DNA from: Russula earlei
Taxonomy: Eukaryota; Basidiomycota; Agaricomycetes; Russulales; Russulaceae
Direction: 5' to 3'
NCBI GenBank assembly: GCA_025769875.1
Contig: JAGFNK010000226.1
Coordinates: 1 to 64,000, forward strand
DNA length: 64,000 nt
Shown one piece after another: positions 34,685 to 44,845 of the stretch. The stretch's first letter is position 1; the number at the start of each line of letters is the position of its first letter. A program made the translations under genes and the position numbers. The notes below the pieces were generated by a model that was not told the origin of the DNA, searched no databases, and worked only from the letters and a program-made list of their open reading frames with translations.

Positions 34685-35304
34685 TGTTAAGGCTCCAAAG
34701 TGCCTTAAATAAGATCAATGGTCATGTCTATGAACGCATCCTACCAATGCAGATATGCTTGAGTCAAGCAAGCAATACCCGTGGAGGGGAAGGAGTGTTA
34801 GATCCTTCTGGAGTATGGCAACAAGATGAGAGGGGCTCTGCAGATGGGGTAGGAGTCAACTGTTTGGGATTGGCAAACTAAGTCGAGCTTAGGGCTCAAC
34901 TGTTACAACTGGGGGCCTTATATAGCCCTACAGGGATAATGTTTGTGCTACTGTAGTACTGGTTGGTGCTATAGAAGCAAAACGCGGCTCATAGAAGCGA
35001 GGTTGCTTCTATGTAAACAATCTTGGTGCTGGAAGCATTAAGTGCTTCCCTAGTGGCAATCTTGGTGTCATAAGTACTTTCCTAATCAAGGAAGCAACGT
35101 ACGTGGCAGTACAAGAACATCTGGGACAGAAGCAATGCTACTCATTGCTTCTTCAATACATCTTCAGAAAGATATGATCAACGCGTTCGGATCGCAATAT
35201 CAACGAACATAAATGATCAAGATCTGACACACGCATGATGCAAACAGTGCAGCCCATAGTTCAGGTGTTCTGGCATCTTCCGGACCCCAAACCACTTGGT
35301 AACA
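34685..35304 (-). repeat. LTR-1 (620 bp), 5' LTR of element A
   Basis: It is the partner of 21512-22131, with the same TGTTAAGG ... GGTAACA ends. Differences are mainly CpG-type transitions, for example AACGCGGC here against AATGTGGC at 21808. CCAAG follows at 35305-35309. Confidence 0.95.
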
Positions 35305-35471
35305 CCAAGAACAAGCGTGCGGCGACGCAGAAGGCCCACCAGGGCTTTGCAGAAGGGTTGGCTGGTTTGTTGAAATCGGATGAGATAAAGGGGTTCAGGC
35401 ACTTTTTAAAGGGAATGTACCCCAAGTCATTGAGAGGGGGGGAGCTGTTGTGCAGCATAGAGCACAGCTAA
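35305..35471 (+). pseudogene. C2H2 zinc-finger gene, piece 3 (C-terminus)
   Basis: After the right target duplication the frame resumes where piece 2 stopped: NKRAATQKAHQGFAEGLAGL, LKSDEIKGFRHFLKGMYPKS, ending IEHS at TAA 35469-35471. A polar helical tail after two fingers is the arrangement I recall for the Agaricomycete family. The three pieces line up in a single frame when the LINE and element A are taken out, so the gene was intact at the time of insertion. Confidence 0.85.
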
Positions 35472-35700
35472 CAGGCTAAGCAACCCACCTTAGAGGTTGT
35501 GCTAAGTGCTCAAGTGATATTGGGGTGTAGAGCGATGTGTATACTTCTCTACATGTATGGTATTTATACCTCTATGACCCAGGGCTGTTCCTAAGACCAA
35601 AAGAGGTGACTACAGGTGTCCACTATATTGTGCACTCAGTGACACGTGATGTAGAAATGTTCTAGACACAGCATAAGGCTGCATCTTGTGATAGATAGTG
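35472..35700. other. Host 3' flank with an LTR-like remnant
   Basis: The stretch 35569-35635 resembles 31238-31304 inside the 961-bp solo LTR. Shared strings include CCTCTATG, CAAAAG, AGGTGTCCAC and ATAT. It is probably a diverged LTR fragment. No coding signal was seen. Confidence 0.5.
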
Positions 35701-36584
35701 TACTGTACTAATATGACCAACTCTTCATAGCTTGTGACATGTGACAGATTTTGATGACCAACTGACTCTTCAAAGTTGGGAAAACCATGTGACAAATCTC
35801 ACATCTCTTCAAAGCCCTGATTGAGCTGAGAGGCAACATGTGACATAACATCAGGATGGCAGTCTGACACACAACTTGAGTGCAAGTCAGGATTTGAACA
35901 TTAAATCCTTGTTGAAAAATGTTTTGTGTGCTTTGAGGACCATGCAGCTACAACCATGACTGCACTGAACAGCTTTATCCCAATAGATGTCCATCAAGCC
36001 CTCCTCCCAGATCCCAGATGTGAGGTATCAAAAACACTTCATGAGCTTGTTACAGTTGTAAGGTGTGTGAGCCCACTGGCCAGGAAACTCACATAACTTG
36101 TACCATCTCCATCCCACACCATGCATTCACCCTCCCTTCACCCTTCATTTCCTCTTCCTTTCCTACTCTCTCATGCACTCACGTCTTGATGACATCCCTG
36201 CTGCGGTCCTCACCCCATGTCAGCAGACTATGACAATGGCTCAAGTCAATCGCCTCAATGTCACTCGCCTCAGCTCCAGCCCACTTGTCCCTCAAGCATC
36301 GTCCTTGCCTGCCACATGTCCATGCATGGACATGAATGACACACAGACGTTATCATCAATGTGCTATGTGAGGGCTTGCTGCCCATAGCGTCTCACCCCC
36401 AACATCATTGCCTCATGCTTGCAGATTCACAGTAGGAAGATCAGGATTCTGGAGTAGCACTTTTGTAGCTACCATCCTGTACAGTAGCTTAGGGAATCAA
36501 ATCAAGAGCTTCTGCATCTGCATTAACCCTCTCATGTGCCAAAGAACACCTTGACTCCCTCAAAATCTCCCACTTCTCTTTCAA

Positions 36585-36620
36585 GAACACACACACACAC
36601 ACACACTCTCTCTCTCTCAC
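36585..36620 (+). repeat. (CA)n(CT)n microsatellite
   Basis: A run of alternating AC passes directly into alternating TC. Confidence 0.95.
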
Positions 36621-36785
36621 TTGTGCATCACACTCCAGGCACAATCCCTGTGTGCTCTCAGCTCCTCCCTGTCTGTACCCGCCCTCAGATCAAGCCCCAC
36701 AAACTCCCTGTGCCCTGACCTGGCACACTATACAGTGGACCCAACATTTTGGGTGGAGATCACATAGCCACGTTCCCAAGGTGGT

Positions 36786-37190
36786 GTGCCCCACCATGCA
36801 CCTCCTACACTTACTTCCCTCAAACAAATGGAGGACCTTGAAGAGAGTGCTATTGATATTCATGGTGATGACAGTGAAGTTCCCATGACAGACATTGTTT
36901 CCATGCATACACAACTTGAATGCTCTGACTCTATGGATTGTGATGATGATGATGAGCTGTACATACCAGGAGAGGAAGGTGGCCTTGTTTTAACTGCAGA
37001 TGCAGAGTGTGCTTCAGTGGAGTCTGTTCAAGGTGAGGTAGTTGATACAACTCAGGCTAGTCAAGCTGTAGAAGGACATGGTAAGCATAAGAAGTGTGCA
37101 AACATCCTCTATTCCTCCAAATTTTGGGTCACAAATGATGGGAGCAACACAGACAACAAAATTAGGCACTTTTTTATAATAAATAAATGA
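36786..37190 (+). CDS. Acidic 134-codon ORF, unrecognised
   Basis: The frame encodes a strongly acidic chain (CDDDDELYIPGEEGG, EDLEESAIDIHGDD) ending KFWVTNDGSNTDNKIRHFFI. It sits inside the 1.6-kb inverted-repeat element. It may be the N-terminal remnant of a transposase-associated or captured protein. No family is recognised and chance cannot be excluded. Confidence 0.35.
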   Translation: MPHHAPPTLTSLKQMEDLEESAIDIHGDDSEVPMTDIVSMHTQLECSDSMDCDDDDELYIPGEEGGLVLTADAECASVESVQGEVVDTTQASQAVEGHGKHKKCANILYSSKFWVTNDGSNTDNKIRHFFIINK

Positions 37191-37400
37191 ATATTCCCAT
37201 TTAGGAAAATTTTTAATGATTTTTGTCACAGTCTTCATAACTGGTTGTGGCCTGTGACCTGAGCCATATCTCTTCTCTTCAGAGGGGGCTTGTGACACAT
37301 GACTGAAGAGTTGGTCATATTAGTACAGTAGTATGCATAACCCTAGTCCCATATGCATATATACTAAAGTTCTATCTAACATGTAATATCTATGAGCGGA

Positions 37401-38716
37401 TGTCTCCAACTGGGGGCAGTGTCACTGACAAATCCATTCACATGCAAGATGAGCGCAGCAAGTTGAGTGAGATGCAAGGTTCTTGTGAGTTTCAGAGGTC
37501 TTGGAGACAACGATGCCAAAGCACTTATGTTCTGTGGAGAAGGGAAGCAGATGATAAGTCTTCATGTTTGAAGACTTGGAAGTTTAGGACACTTTCAGAG
37601 ACGATTGCTTGAGTACTTGCAAGCCTACAAGATCTGAAGCAAGAATCCAGTGTATTTCACAGGAGAACAAGCTTAAGGGTTGTTCTCCTTGATGGACAGG
37701 TTTATATACATGTCAGATGTCATATCAAATGGCATCCTCAAGGTAGAAGCAAGGCGATCAATTGGAAACATGCTGGAAAGTACTGGTATACATGAGTTAC
37801 AGATAAGAGTCATCAAACATGATGTCAAGACATGTACTGCTGATCACTAAGGACTCAGGAGCAGGTGGGCAAGGGTTGGAACAATTGGTATGCGACGTAG
37901 ATGGTGTTGAACAGGAGGATGAGCCAAATGACAAAGAGGTACCAAAGGGGTACTGGTAGATGTTGCAAGAGACAGAGGCAAAGGGTAGAGGCCAGTGTAG
38001 TGAGGGGCTTTAGACAAGGCGGTTGTTGAAGAGTACCTTGAAGATGGGGGAAGACGTTAAACTGAGGGGTCGCAGGGGAGTACCAAGGAGGATGAGAGTA
38101 TCACAAATGGACAGTCTGACGACTGCCATGCTACATTGGGGCTTATATACTGTGTACAGGATCAATTACAAAGAACAGGAACTATTCTAGGCTCCCTGGT
38201 ACCATCCAATAGGACTACAGAGGCATAAACTTGCTTGTGTCAGGTTTCAGGCTTACTGAGCATATTGCTGATCATTGTGGAGCAATGACATCCTTATGAT
38301 GTCACTGTGGAGTGCTTAGTGAGCTGATGAGGTTATTGTGGAGTCGCTCAGTCAGCCATGATGTCATTGGAGCCTAGATGATGTCATATGAGTTGTGCAA
38401 CAGTTTGTAGGAGTTCATGCTGCTATTTCAGGTTCTTGGTGGCTGAGTGGCCATGTGGCTGCCACACGATGATTACCCAATTAGGAAATGGGTGCCTGGT
38501 CTTGTTATAGTACCTTTGCAATAGCAATATCTTGCACTGTGGGAGGAGTAGCCCAGAAAACAGAAGTGAGTTGGCAATGCAAAGTGAGAGAGGTCTCTCT
38601 TGAGTGAAATAGGACAATATATGGCCAGGACCCGGCCTTAGTTTGTAAGACATGAGGTAAACATGACTTTGTCTGGGTAGGCTGATCTGGTTGCCAGTCT
38701 GGTCTGAGGCACTGGT
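37401..38716 (-). repeat. LTR-2 copy split by a nested solo LTR
   Basis: It begins TGTCTCCAACTGGGGG and matches the LTRs at 38717, 54988 and 56173. The match runs 37401-37822, is broken by an 828-bp solo LTR, and resumes 38656-38716 (GGTAAACATGACTTTGTC). Its last bases (CTGTGACA) are missing, because the next LTR-2 copy starts at 38717. Confidence 0.85.
37823..38650 (-). mobile_element. Solo LTR-3 (828 bp) nested in LTR-2
   Basis: The insert begins TGTCAAGACATG and ends GTTTGTAAGA. CATGA flanks both sides (37818-37822 and 38651-38655), a perfect 5-bp duplication. It is about 90% similar by eye to 53610-54438, the LTR of element C. The terminal AACA has decayed to AAGA. Confidence 0.92.
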
Positions 38717-40094
38717 TGTCACCGACTGGGGGCAGTGTTGCTGACAAATCAGTTCACGTGCGAGACACTAAGTCTTTGCAGATTTCGGGGATCTCTGAGA
38801 TGATATTGCCAAGGCAAATATGTTCCATGGAGAGGGGAATTCATGAATAAGTCTTCATGTTGAAAAAACTTATGAGTAGAAGGAGTTTCAGATGATTTAC
38901 TTGATGTCTTGCAAGCTTACAAGTCCTGAAGTTCGAAATCCAGTGATATTTCACAGGAGAACAAGCTTAGAGCTTATTCTCATCAAGAGGGGGTTTATAT
39001 ACATCAGGACTGTCTATATCAAATAGTGTCCTTAAGGAAGCAGCGAGGCAGTTGATCGAGAACATGCTGGAAAGTAGTGGTAACCATGAGTCAAAGTAGG
39101 AGTCATATAACATGAGTCAAACATGAGTCTTGTCTGGGTAGGTGTTATACCATTTTCCTTTTATGTTTATATCTTACCTTTTGCTATGGACTGCTTGCCT
39201 TCATACGTCCCCTTACTTACTGGTCTCGTGATCTCTTACATCTTGTGATCCCTTCTGTGTTATCATGTGATCCATACACATCCAGGTAACACTGGATTGC
39301 TGTTACTTTCCCTTTGTTTGGCTCTCTTCCCATTTATATTCACTTCTTAGTTTCAACTGTGCAATGCTGCGCATTTACTGTGCAGCACAGCTACTTGGTT
39401 CTGACTCATTCGTGGCCTCATTCCTATGACTCCTACTTATTATGACTCCTACTATACTAGTAGCACAGTCAAAGCGCAGCTATTGCTGCGCTTCTCCTGT
39501 ATATATATGCTCAGTACTTTGTGATAAAAGCCCTAAGCTTGGTCTCTTGTAGAATCCAACCTACTCTTGTCCAACATATTTGCCTGCAACCCACTTCGCT
39601 CCTAATCCTCAAACCACATCCACCTCTCCATTTCATCAACTCTTCACACACACACACCATCCACCATCTACTCTTTGCCTTTCCCTTCCTTCCCTAAGAG
39701 TCTCTCTTCACTCCCCTGAGAAGAGCTCTCCTCCTTTAAGACCTACCTTCCTCTACTCTCTCTGTGTTGTTCAAGGCCCCCAACAGACTTGAACGCATAT
39801 AGCTAGTGGAACCAGCCCTAGTCTATCCCATTACAAACTTACCCTAGCTTCTCAACAGACTGAGTCGTACTAGGAAGGGTCTATTGGCCATAACCTGTTT
39901 AGCATAAAACACTTCGACCGCTGCAGGGATCCTTACTCTTTATACACAGGAACCAGCCCATTTCTTGAACACATCTCTACTATCGACTTGTCTTTACGCT
40001 TGTGAACTGACATGGCTAGTTACCATGACAGTAGGTTAGCCTGGTTACCGGTCCAGTCCATAGTACCGGATTCTGTGACACTGGTTCTGTGACA
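38717..40094 (-). repeat. LTR-2, 3' LTR of element E, split by a nested solo LTR
   Basis: Segments 38717-39142 and 40036-40094 together make one LTR, TGTCACCGACTGGGGG ... TTCTGTGACA. The end contains a small local duplication (TTCTGTGACA twice). The inner flank TCACCCCCTTGTTAG is, on the sense strand, a purine tract next to the LTR as in element F. Confidence 0.85.
39143..40030 (+). mobile_element. Solo LTR-4 (888 bp) nested in LTR-2
   Basis: It starts TGTTATACCATTTTCC and ends TAGTTACCATGACA. GTAGG flanks both sides (39138-39142 and 40031-40035). A TATA-like TATATATATGCTC lies at about 39503 on plus. It shares CTATCGACTTGTCTT with the 961-bp solo LTR at 32069, so the two are probably related families. 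Confidence 0.92.
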
Positions 40095-40099
40095 TCACC

Positions 40100-41435
40100 C
40101 CCTTGTTAGGGTCTAGCCCATATAGGGGTGAATGTTAAAGACGCAATGATGGGTGTGATAGTGGAGTTGATCTCGAGGAACTCGGCATATTTTGTGTGGT
40201 TTGCAGCATCAATGGGGGACTCTACAGAGGTCGGCTTTGTGTCCATGTCAATTACATAGGACACAAGTGATGATCTTCGGGCAATTGACTGTGTCGTGTC
40301 CTCCATTGAGACACCTAGCACATTTGTCAGTTGTATGAGGGGTAAATTGATACCAAGGGTCAAGGATGGCCTCCTTGGCATCTTTGTGTTCTTGTTTGGT
40401 TAGCTGTGGCATGGACTGGAACAAGATCCTAGGTTTGAGTTGGGATCTAGCATTAGCTCTTGCTAGTGTTACTTCTGAGTCTCAAACTTCCCAGAGCATG
40501 TTGTGGTAATGCCCTCTAGCCGTAACAAGCATGTTGGCCATTTGCCATGCCTTTTTTATGGAAAAGCAATAACAAAGGACTTCTGCTTCCAGGGACAGGT
40601 CCTGTTCAAATGTGAGTGCTTTGTTCACTGCCTTGGTATGCCTAAGCCCTTCTTGGAATAGAAAGGCATCTTTAGTAGTGAGGAGAGGATGATGGTAGGG
40701 GTCAGCATGGGCTCGAATAGAGATTCAATGAGTGGGGCAGCCTGGGCCATATGTGGTGGTGATGGAAGGAAAGCCATTGGTGAGGTCAGGAAGGACAAAT
40801 CGTGGAGGAATGGTGTTGTCTTCATTTCCTGGGTCTGGGATTAGGATGTCTAATCCTAAGTTTCCTTCCATCCATCCTTCTCCCAGTTCTTGTAGTTTGG
40901 CTGGAGTGTTGGACCCTGGAGTGAGAGGTGGTGTGTAGGCAGGAGGGAGATTATTTTGTTCAGGTGGTGTCACTGGGCTAAAATGTTTGTTGAGAAGGAC
41001 AAGGTTTGTTGATGGTTGGGGGATGGGAGTTTCAAGTCAATGAGGAATAGGAATAGGGTTGGGAGAGGGGGTTTGAACATGGTACAATGGGCTGCATCTG
41101 ATTGAGGGGCTGGTCCTGCAGGTTGGGGATTGGGTTCCAAAGGCACAGAGTATGGTAGGCAAGGTTTCTTCATGCCACAGCTCTTGGGCTTGTGCTATCA
41201 TTGCTGCATGTTGTGCAGCACATTGGACTAGGAGTTGGGTGGTGATGGTAGCAGCAGTAGAGGGGGATGGTTCGCTGGAAATTGGTAGAGGAACAAGGGT
41301 AGGAGAGTATGGGGGAGTAGGGATGAGTGTAGCAGAGGAAGTGGCAGGGGAGTTAGGCGTTGAGGACATGTCTGAAGTGTTGTGGGGAAAGGAGGTAAGG
41401 AATTGTTGGTTGTGACTGGTGGTCTTTTTATCCAT
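40100..41435 (-). CDS. Element E ORF3, zinc-knuckle protein
   Basis: Minus-strand frames, broken by stops and shifts, begin in a Ser/Thr/Pro-rich part (SSTPNSPATSSATLIPTPPY) and continue with EELGEGWMEGNLGLDILIPD, PILTTKDAFLFQEG-like text and PRILFQSMPQLTKQEHKDAK. They end in two knuckles (DKCARC ... GGHDTVNCPK; CVLC ... HGHKADLC). It is the counterpart of 56660-57912 in element F and lies, like ORF3 of element A, between chromodomain and LTR. Confidence 0.65.
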
Positions 41436-41468
41436 TGGATCATCCAGCTGTGGTGGAGTAGAATTCCT

Positions 41469-43429
41469 TTAGAAGTTCTGGAGCATTAAGATCATGGTGA
41501 TTGACCCATGAGTCATCTGATGAAGGGTATCCTTCCAATGTACCAGGTATTGAAGTTTATGCGTTTGTCCAAACCTTCTAGCATTGAGGATTGCTTCAAT
41601 TTTGTATTCTTCCTCGTTTTTGATGATCAGAGGGGGGTGAGTAAATGGCATGCCATATTCCTACATTTCTATATAAGGAAGAAGTAAGTTAACATGGAAG
41701 ATGTCATGTATTTTCATCGATGGCAGAAGTTGAAGTTGATAAGTGACCTTGGAAACTTTCTTTGTGATGGGAAAGGGTCCATATTGTTTGGGTATCAACT
41801 TGTGTGTTCCTCGTGTTTTGAGGTTCTTAGCTTCTAACCATATGAGGGTTCCTTCTTTCATTTCTGGGATGTCAGGTTTTAGGGGTTGTTGTTTACGTTC
41901 TAGAAGTTGTTGTGCATCCTTTCTTGATTCTTCTAGTTCTTTAAGGTAATGTGTGTGATCAGTAGAGGCAGGTACATTGCTATCTTCTAGATTGATATTG
42001 ATTTGGGGTTTGAATCCCATGAGGAGTTCATGTGGTGATTGCCATGATACTTCATGCTTCCATGAGTTGTGTGCATATTTGGCGATTGGGAGCATTTTTG
42101 CCCAGGAAGGAGGATGGGTTGTGGTCCAGGGTCTTAGGTATTGTTCTAGCCAGGCATTCATTCTTTTGGTTTGTCCATTGGTTTGTGGATGAAACGTGGT
42201 AGACATGTTTTGTTTGATGCCTAGACTTTTACATAGGGCTTTAGAGAAGTTCGAGGCAAATTGAGGGTCTCTGTCAGATATGATTCTTTTAGGAATGCCA
42301 AACCAGGGTACGAGGTGTTTCAGGTACTTGTGTGCTACACCTGTTCCATTGATTGTTTTATTACATGGGATAAACTTTGTTGCTTTAGAACATCCTTGAT
42401 TGACAATAGTCAGAATACTATCAAATTGTTAAGATCTGACTGATCATGTTACCGACTCTTAGTGAAAGAGTTGCTTGATTTAGTTCAAGCACTAGACTTC
42501 GAATCCTTTGATATTATCTCAGGAAGAATAGATGTAAGAGAAGAGAGGGGCCTCTTTAACTTAGAGCTATCACTATAGTTTGTTTAGAGTGTTGACAAGA
42601 TGATTGTTTCTTGTAAGAGAGTAAGTCGAGCATAAGGCTTGACTTCTTGGTACCACAGACTATTTATACAATATCTCTATAACTACTGATCTGATTTGTA
42701 CGAAACTTGGGGCGCACATAGCTAAACACCAGTTGTATCTAAAACGTAGGGCGCAATTTGAAAGTATCAGAAATGACTCACATGTGAGTCATTCTTTCCT
42801 AGTATCTGTCATCTATCAGTAAGCTGTGAGTAAGCAATTACTGATCAATGAGTTAGTGAATCACTAAGCAATCACTAAGCAGAGATGAATAAGCAGAGAT
42901 GAGTCACCAAAGCATAGGTAAGCATATGAGAACACGAGAATCCTAACACAAATCCATCTGATCTGGGTAGATCCATAATGAGGTCCATTGATACGTATTG
43001 AAAGGGGCCTTGTTCAACGTGTGTGTTGAGTGGAAAGGTCAAGGCTTTCTTTCTGGGTATATTGGTTTTGGACTCTTGGCATTTAGTGCAACCTTTGATG
43101 TATTGTTCTACAAATTATTGTAACTTGGGTCCTTTGTAATGTTGTTTGATCAAGTTCCAGGTGTTGGCTATGCCTGGGTGTCCTGCAAATGGAGTATCAT
43201 GGAATTGTTGGAGGATTTCTTGTTGTTCATCTGGTTTGTTAGGTAAGTAGATTTTTTGTGTGAAGATTTTGTGTGGGAGAAGAGTGGTTTTTTGTTCTTT
43301 GACCCCCTTGTTAAGGTCTTTACAATGAGAGAGGGTATCTGTGATAGTATGAGTGTGCCCAGGGATGTGTTCCATGGTTACATTGAAGTCTTGCATATAT
43401 TGCATCCATCTTGCTTGTTGCCCTGTCAA
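41469..43429 (-). CDS. Element E integrase with chromodomain (interrupted)
   Basis: The sense strand gives FHDTPFAGHPGIANTWNLIK (zinc-binding N-terminus, 43250-43150), the integrase core with MSTTFHPQTNGQTKRMN, and YGPFPITKKVSKVTYQLQL. The chromodomain follows (EYKIEAILNARRFG, LQYLVHWKD). A 522-bp solo LTR at 42427-42948 lies inside the catalytic core, and stops occur elsewhere. Confidence 0.82.
42427..42948. mobile_element. Solo LTR-7 (522 bp) in element E integrase
   Basis: It begins TGTTAAGATCTG and ends ATCCTAACA. CAAAT occurs at 42422-42426 and 42949-42953. Element F, which lacks the insert, confirms the empty site (GTCAAATCC). No other copy is in the window. Confidence 0.92.
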
Positions 43430-44780
43430 TTTTTGTGGTTCTTTGATATACGTGAGATTTTTGTGGTCTGTTCTTATTCTTACTGGTTCTTGAGCACCTA
43501 GGAAGAATGGTCGGCCACTTTTAATCCAAAGATAACAGCTGCTAGTTCTTTGTCATGTGCATTGTAGTTTCTTTCTGCATCCAGTAATGTTCTAGAGTAG
43601 AATGCTATAGGGTGGAGGCCATCTTGGTATTCTTGGGAGATGAATGCTCCTATGGTGAATCCAGACATGTCAGTGTCGAGGACAAATTGTTTTGTCCAGT
43701 TTGGTGTTCGTAGGACTGGATAAGATATGCATGTCCTTTTTAATGATTGAAATGCCTGTTCTTCCTTAGGTGTCCATTCCCATTGCCTATTTTTTTTTGT
43801 CAAGTCATTAAGAGGTCTGGCTTTTAGTGAAAAGTTGGGGATAAAGTTGCAATAAAAGTTACAGAATCCTAGGAAGCTTCAGACTTCTTTTAGTGTCATT
43901 GGTGTAGGCCAGTCTTGTTGGATATACAATCTGTCATATAGATTAATCCACTTCACTGTACCCAAGGCTAGGTAGCTCAGTGGTTAGAGCACCTGGTATA
44001 TATCTGGGAGGTCCTGGGTTCAATCCCCAGTCTGGCCATTTTCTTAATTGCACCAGGATATAGGGAATCATGTGAGCGCATGTCAACCCCCTCCTCTGAG
44101 GTCCCCAGGTTGGGTCACATAGTGTTGAACCCACAAGTCGGACCCAAAAGGGTGGCAATGACTAAGCACCTCCTCTGAGGTCCCTCTATCTGTGGTTGCA
44201 TTTCACAACAAGTCTTTGATCCCTTTAACTTTGACTGGGTCCATAGTTGTCTTTCCTTTGCCAATAATCACTCCTAGATATTCAACTGTTTTCTTGTGGA
44301 ATTGTCATTTTTCTGGTTTTAGATATGTATCATGCTGTTTTAGTTTCAATAGGATATGGTTGACTTTGGCTTTGTGTTCTTTCTCATCATTCTCTGTAGT
44401 GATGATGATATCATCCATATAGATTTTCAACCATCCTTGGGCATGTTCTTCTTGAAAAATGTCATCCATCATCATTTGAAAGGTTGCTGGGGAGTTGGAT
44501 AAACTGAAGAACATTACCATTGGTTCGAATAGTCCATCACTGGTCTTGAAAGCGGCTTTCCATTTGTCTCCTTTGATTCTGATGTTGTTATAGCCCTGTC
44601 TGACATCAAACTTGGTGAAGAGTTCTTTCCCAGCTAAAGCATGTATTAATTCGGGGATCAAGGGAAGGGGATAGACATTTGGTATTGTCCACTTGTTCAA
44701 ATTCCTGTAGTCTTGTACCGGTTGAAACTTGCCATCTTTCTTTTTGATCAGAAAGAAGCCACTTGCAGATGGGGAATTGG
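43430..44780 (-). CDS. Element E reverse transcriptase and RNase H (interrupted)
   Basis: Sense-strand frames include VYPLPLIPELIHALAGKELF, TKFDVRQGYNNIRIK and LKIYMDDIIITTENDEKEHK with the YMDD box (44420-44400). After the nested 295-bp insertion come SFNHYAMTLKE-like text and RNase H (FVLDTDMSGFTIGAFISQEY, RNYNAHDKELAAVIFGLK). Frameshifts are present. Confidence 0.83.
43916..44210 (+). mobile_element. 295-bp solo LTR containing a tRNA-like gene
   Basis: It begins TGTTGGATATAC and ends TTTCACAACA. AGTCT flanks it on both sides (43911-43915 and 44211-44215), and element F shows the uninterrupted site. TG..CA ends with TGTTG/CAACA symmetry plus a 5-bp duplication are LTR hallmarks. Inside are a complete tRNA-like cloverleaf (43966-44038), TTTT directly after it, and two copies of CCTCCTCTGAGGTCCC (about 44090 and 44169). 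It resembles terminal-repeat-in-miniature elements whose LTR carries a Pol III gene. Confidence 0.85.
43966..44038 (+). tRNA. tRNA-like sequence within a solo LTR
   Basis: It folds as a cloverleaf. The acceptor GGCTAGG pairs with TCTGGCC (two wobbles), then discriminator A. D stem GCTC/GAGC with AGTGGTTA loop. Anticodon stem CCTGG/CTGGG (two wobbles) with loop TATATAT. Variable AGGTC. T stem CTGGG/CCCAG with loop TTCAATC. Box A (TAGCTCAGTGG) and box B (GGTTCAATCCC) are intact, and TTTT follows at 44039-44042. Position 33 is A rather than the universal U, so a working tRNA is doubtful. It is probably a tRNA-derived Pol III promoter. Confidence 0.8.
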
Positions 44781-44845
44781 ACCATCTAATTCATTTCAGC
44801 CTTAAGTTTTGTTCAAGGAATTTCCCTTGTTCTTCCTTCTCTTCG

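Larger units (their letters stand above)
21512..35304 (-). mobile_element. Element A: chromodomain Ty3/Gypsy retrotransposon with nested insertion
   Basis: Both 620-bp LTRs are present, flanked by CCGAG (21507-21511) and CCAAG (35305-35309), a 5-bp duplication with one G/A change. The sense strand is minus. Order from right to left: 5' LTR, gag, protease, RT, RNase H, integrase, chromodomain, a third ORF, purine tract, 3' LTR. The gag region is split by a 5094-bp TIR element (28390-33483). Several stops break the ORFs, so the copy is not autonomous. Without the nested insertion it would be about 8.7 kb. Confidence 0.93.
35701..37330. mobile_element. Inverted-repeat-bounded element, 1.6 kb
   Basis: A 27-bp sequence at 35701-35727 (TACTGTACTAATATGACC, then AACTCTTCA) is exactly inverted at 37304-37330. 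The sequences inward are weakly similar too (CATGTGACA / GTGTCACAAG). No target duplication could be fixed and the true ends may lie further out. Contents are a CA/CT microsatellite and one acidic frame. A miniature or decayed DNA transposon is the simplest reading. Confidence 0.55.
40095..44845 (-). mobile_element. Element E: chromodomain Ty3/Gypsy, truncated on the right
   Basis: This is the internal region of a minus-sense element of the same family as F. Right to left: RT (44780-44220), RNase H and integrase (43803-41661), chromodomain (41651-41469), ORF3 (41435-40100), purine tract and 3' LTR. The gag, protease and 5' LTR are missing because the LTR of element D starts at 44846. Two solo LTRs (42427-42948 and 43916-44210) interrupt integrase and RNase H/RT. 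Confidence 0.9.

Noticed and set aside
43911..44216. tRNA-derived SINE
   Set aside because: The insert starts ~50 bp before the tRNA part, lacks a poly-A or simple tail, and has TGTTG/CAACA ends with a 5-bp duplication, which fits an LTR better.
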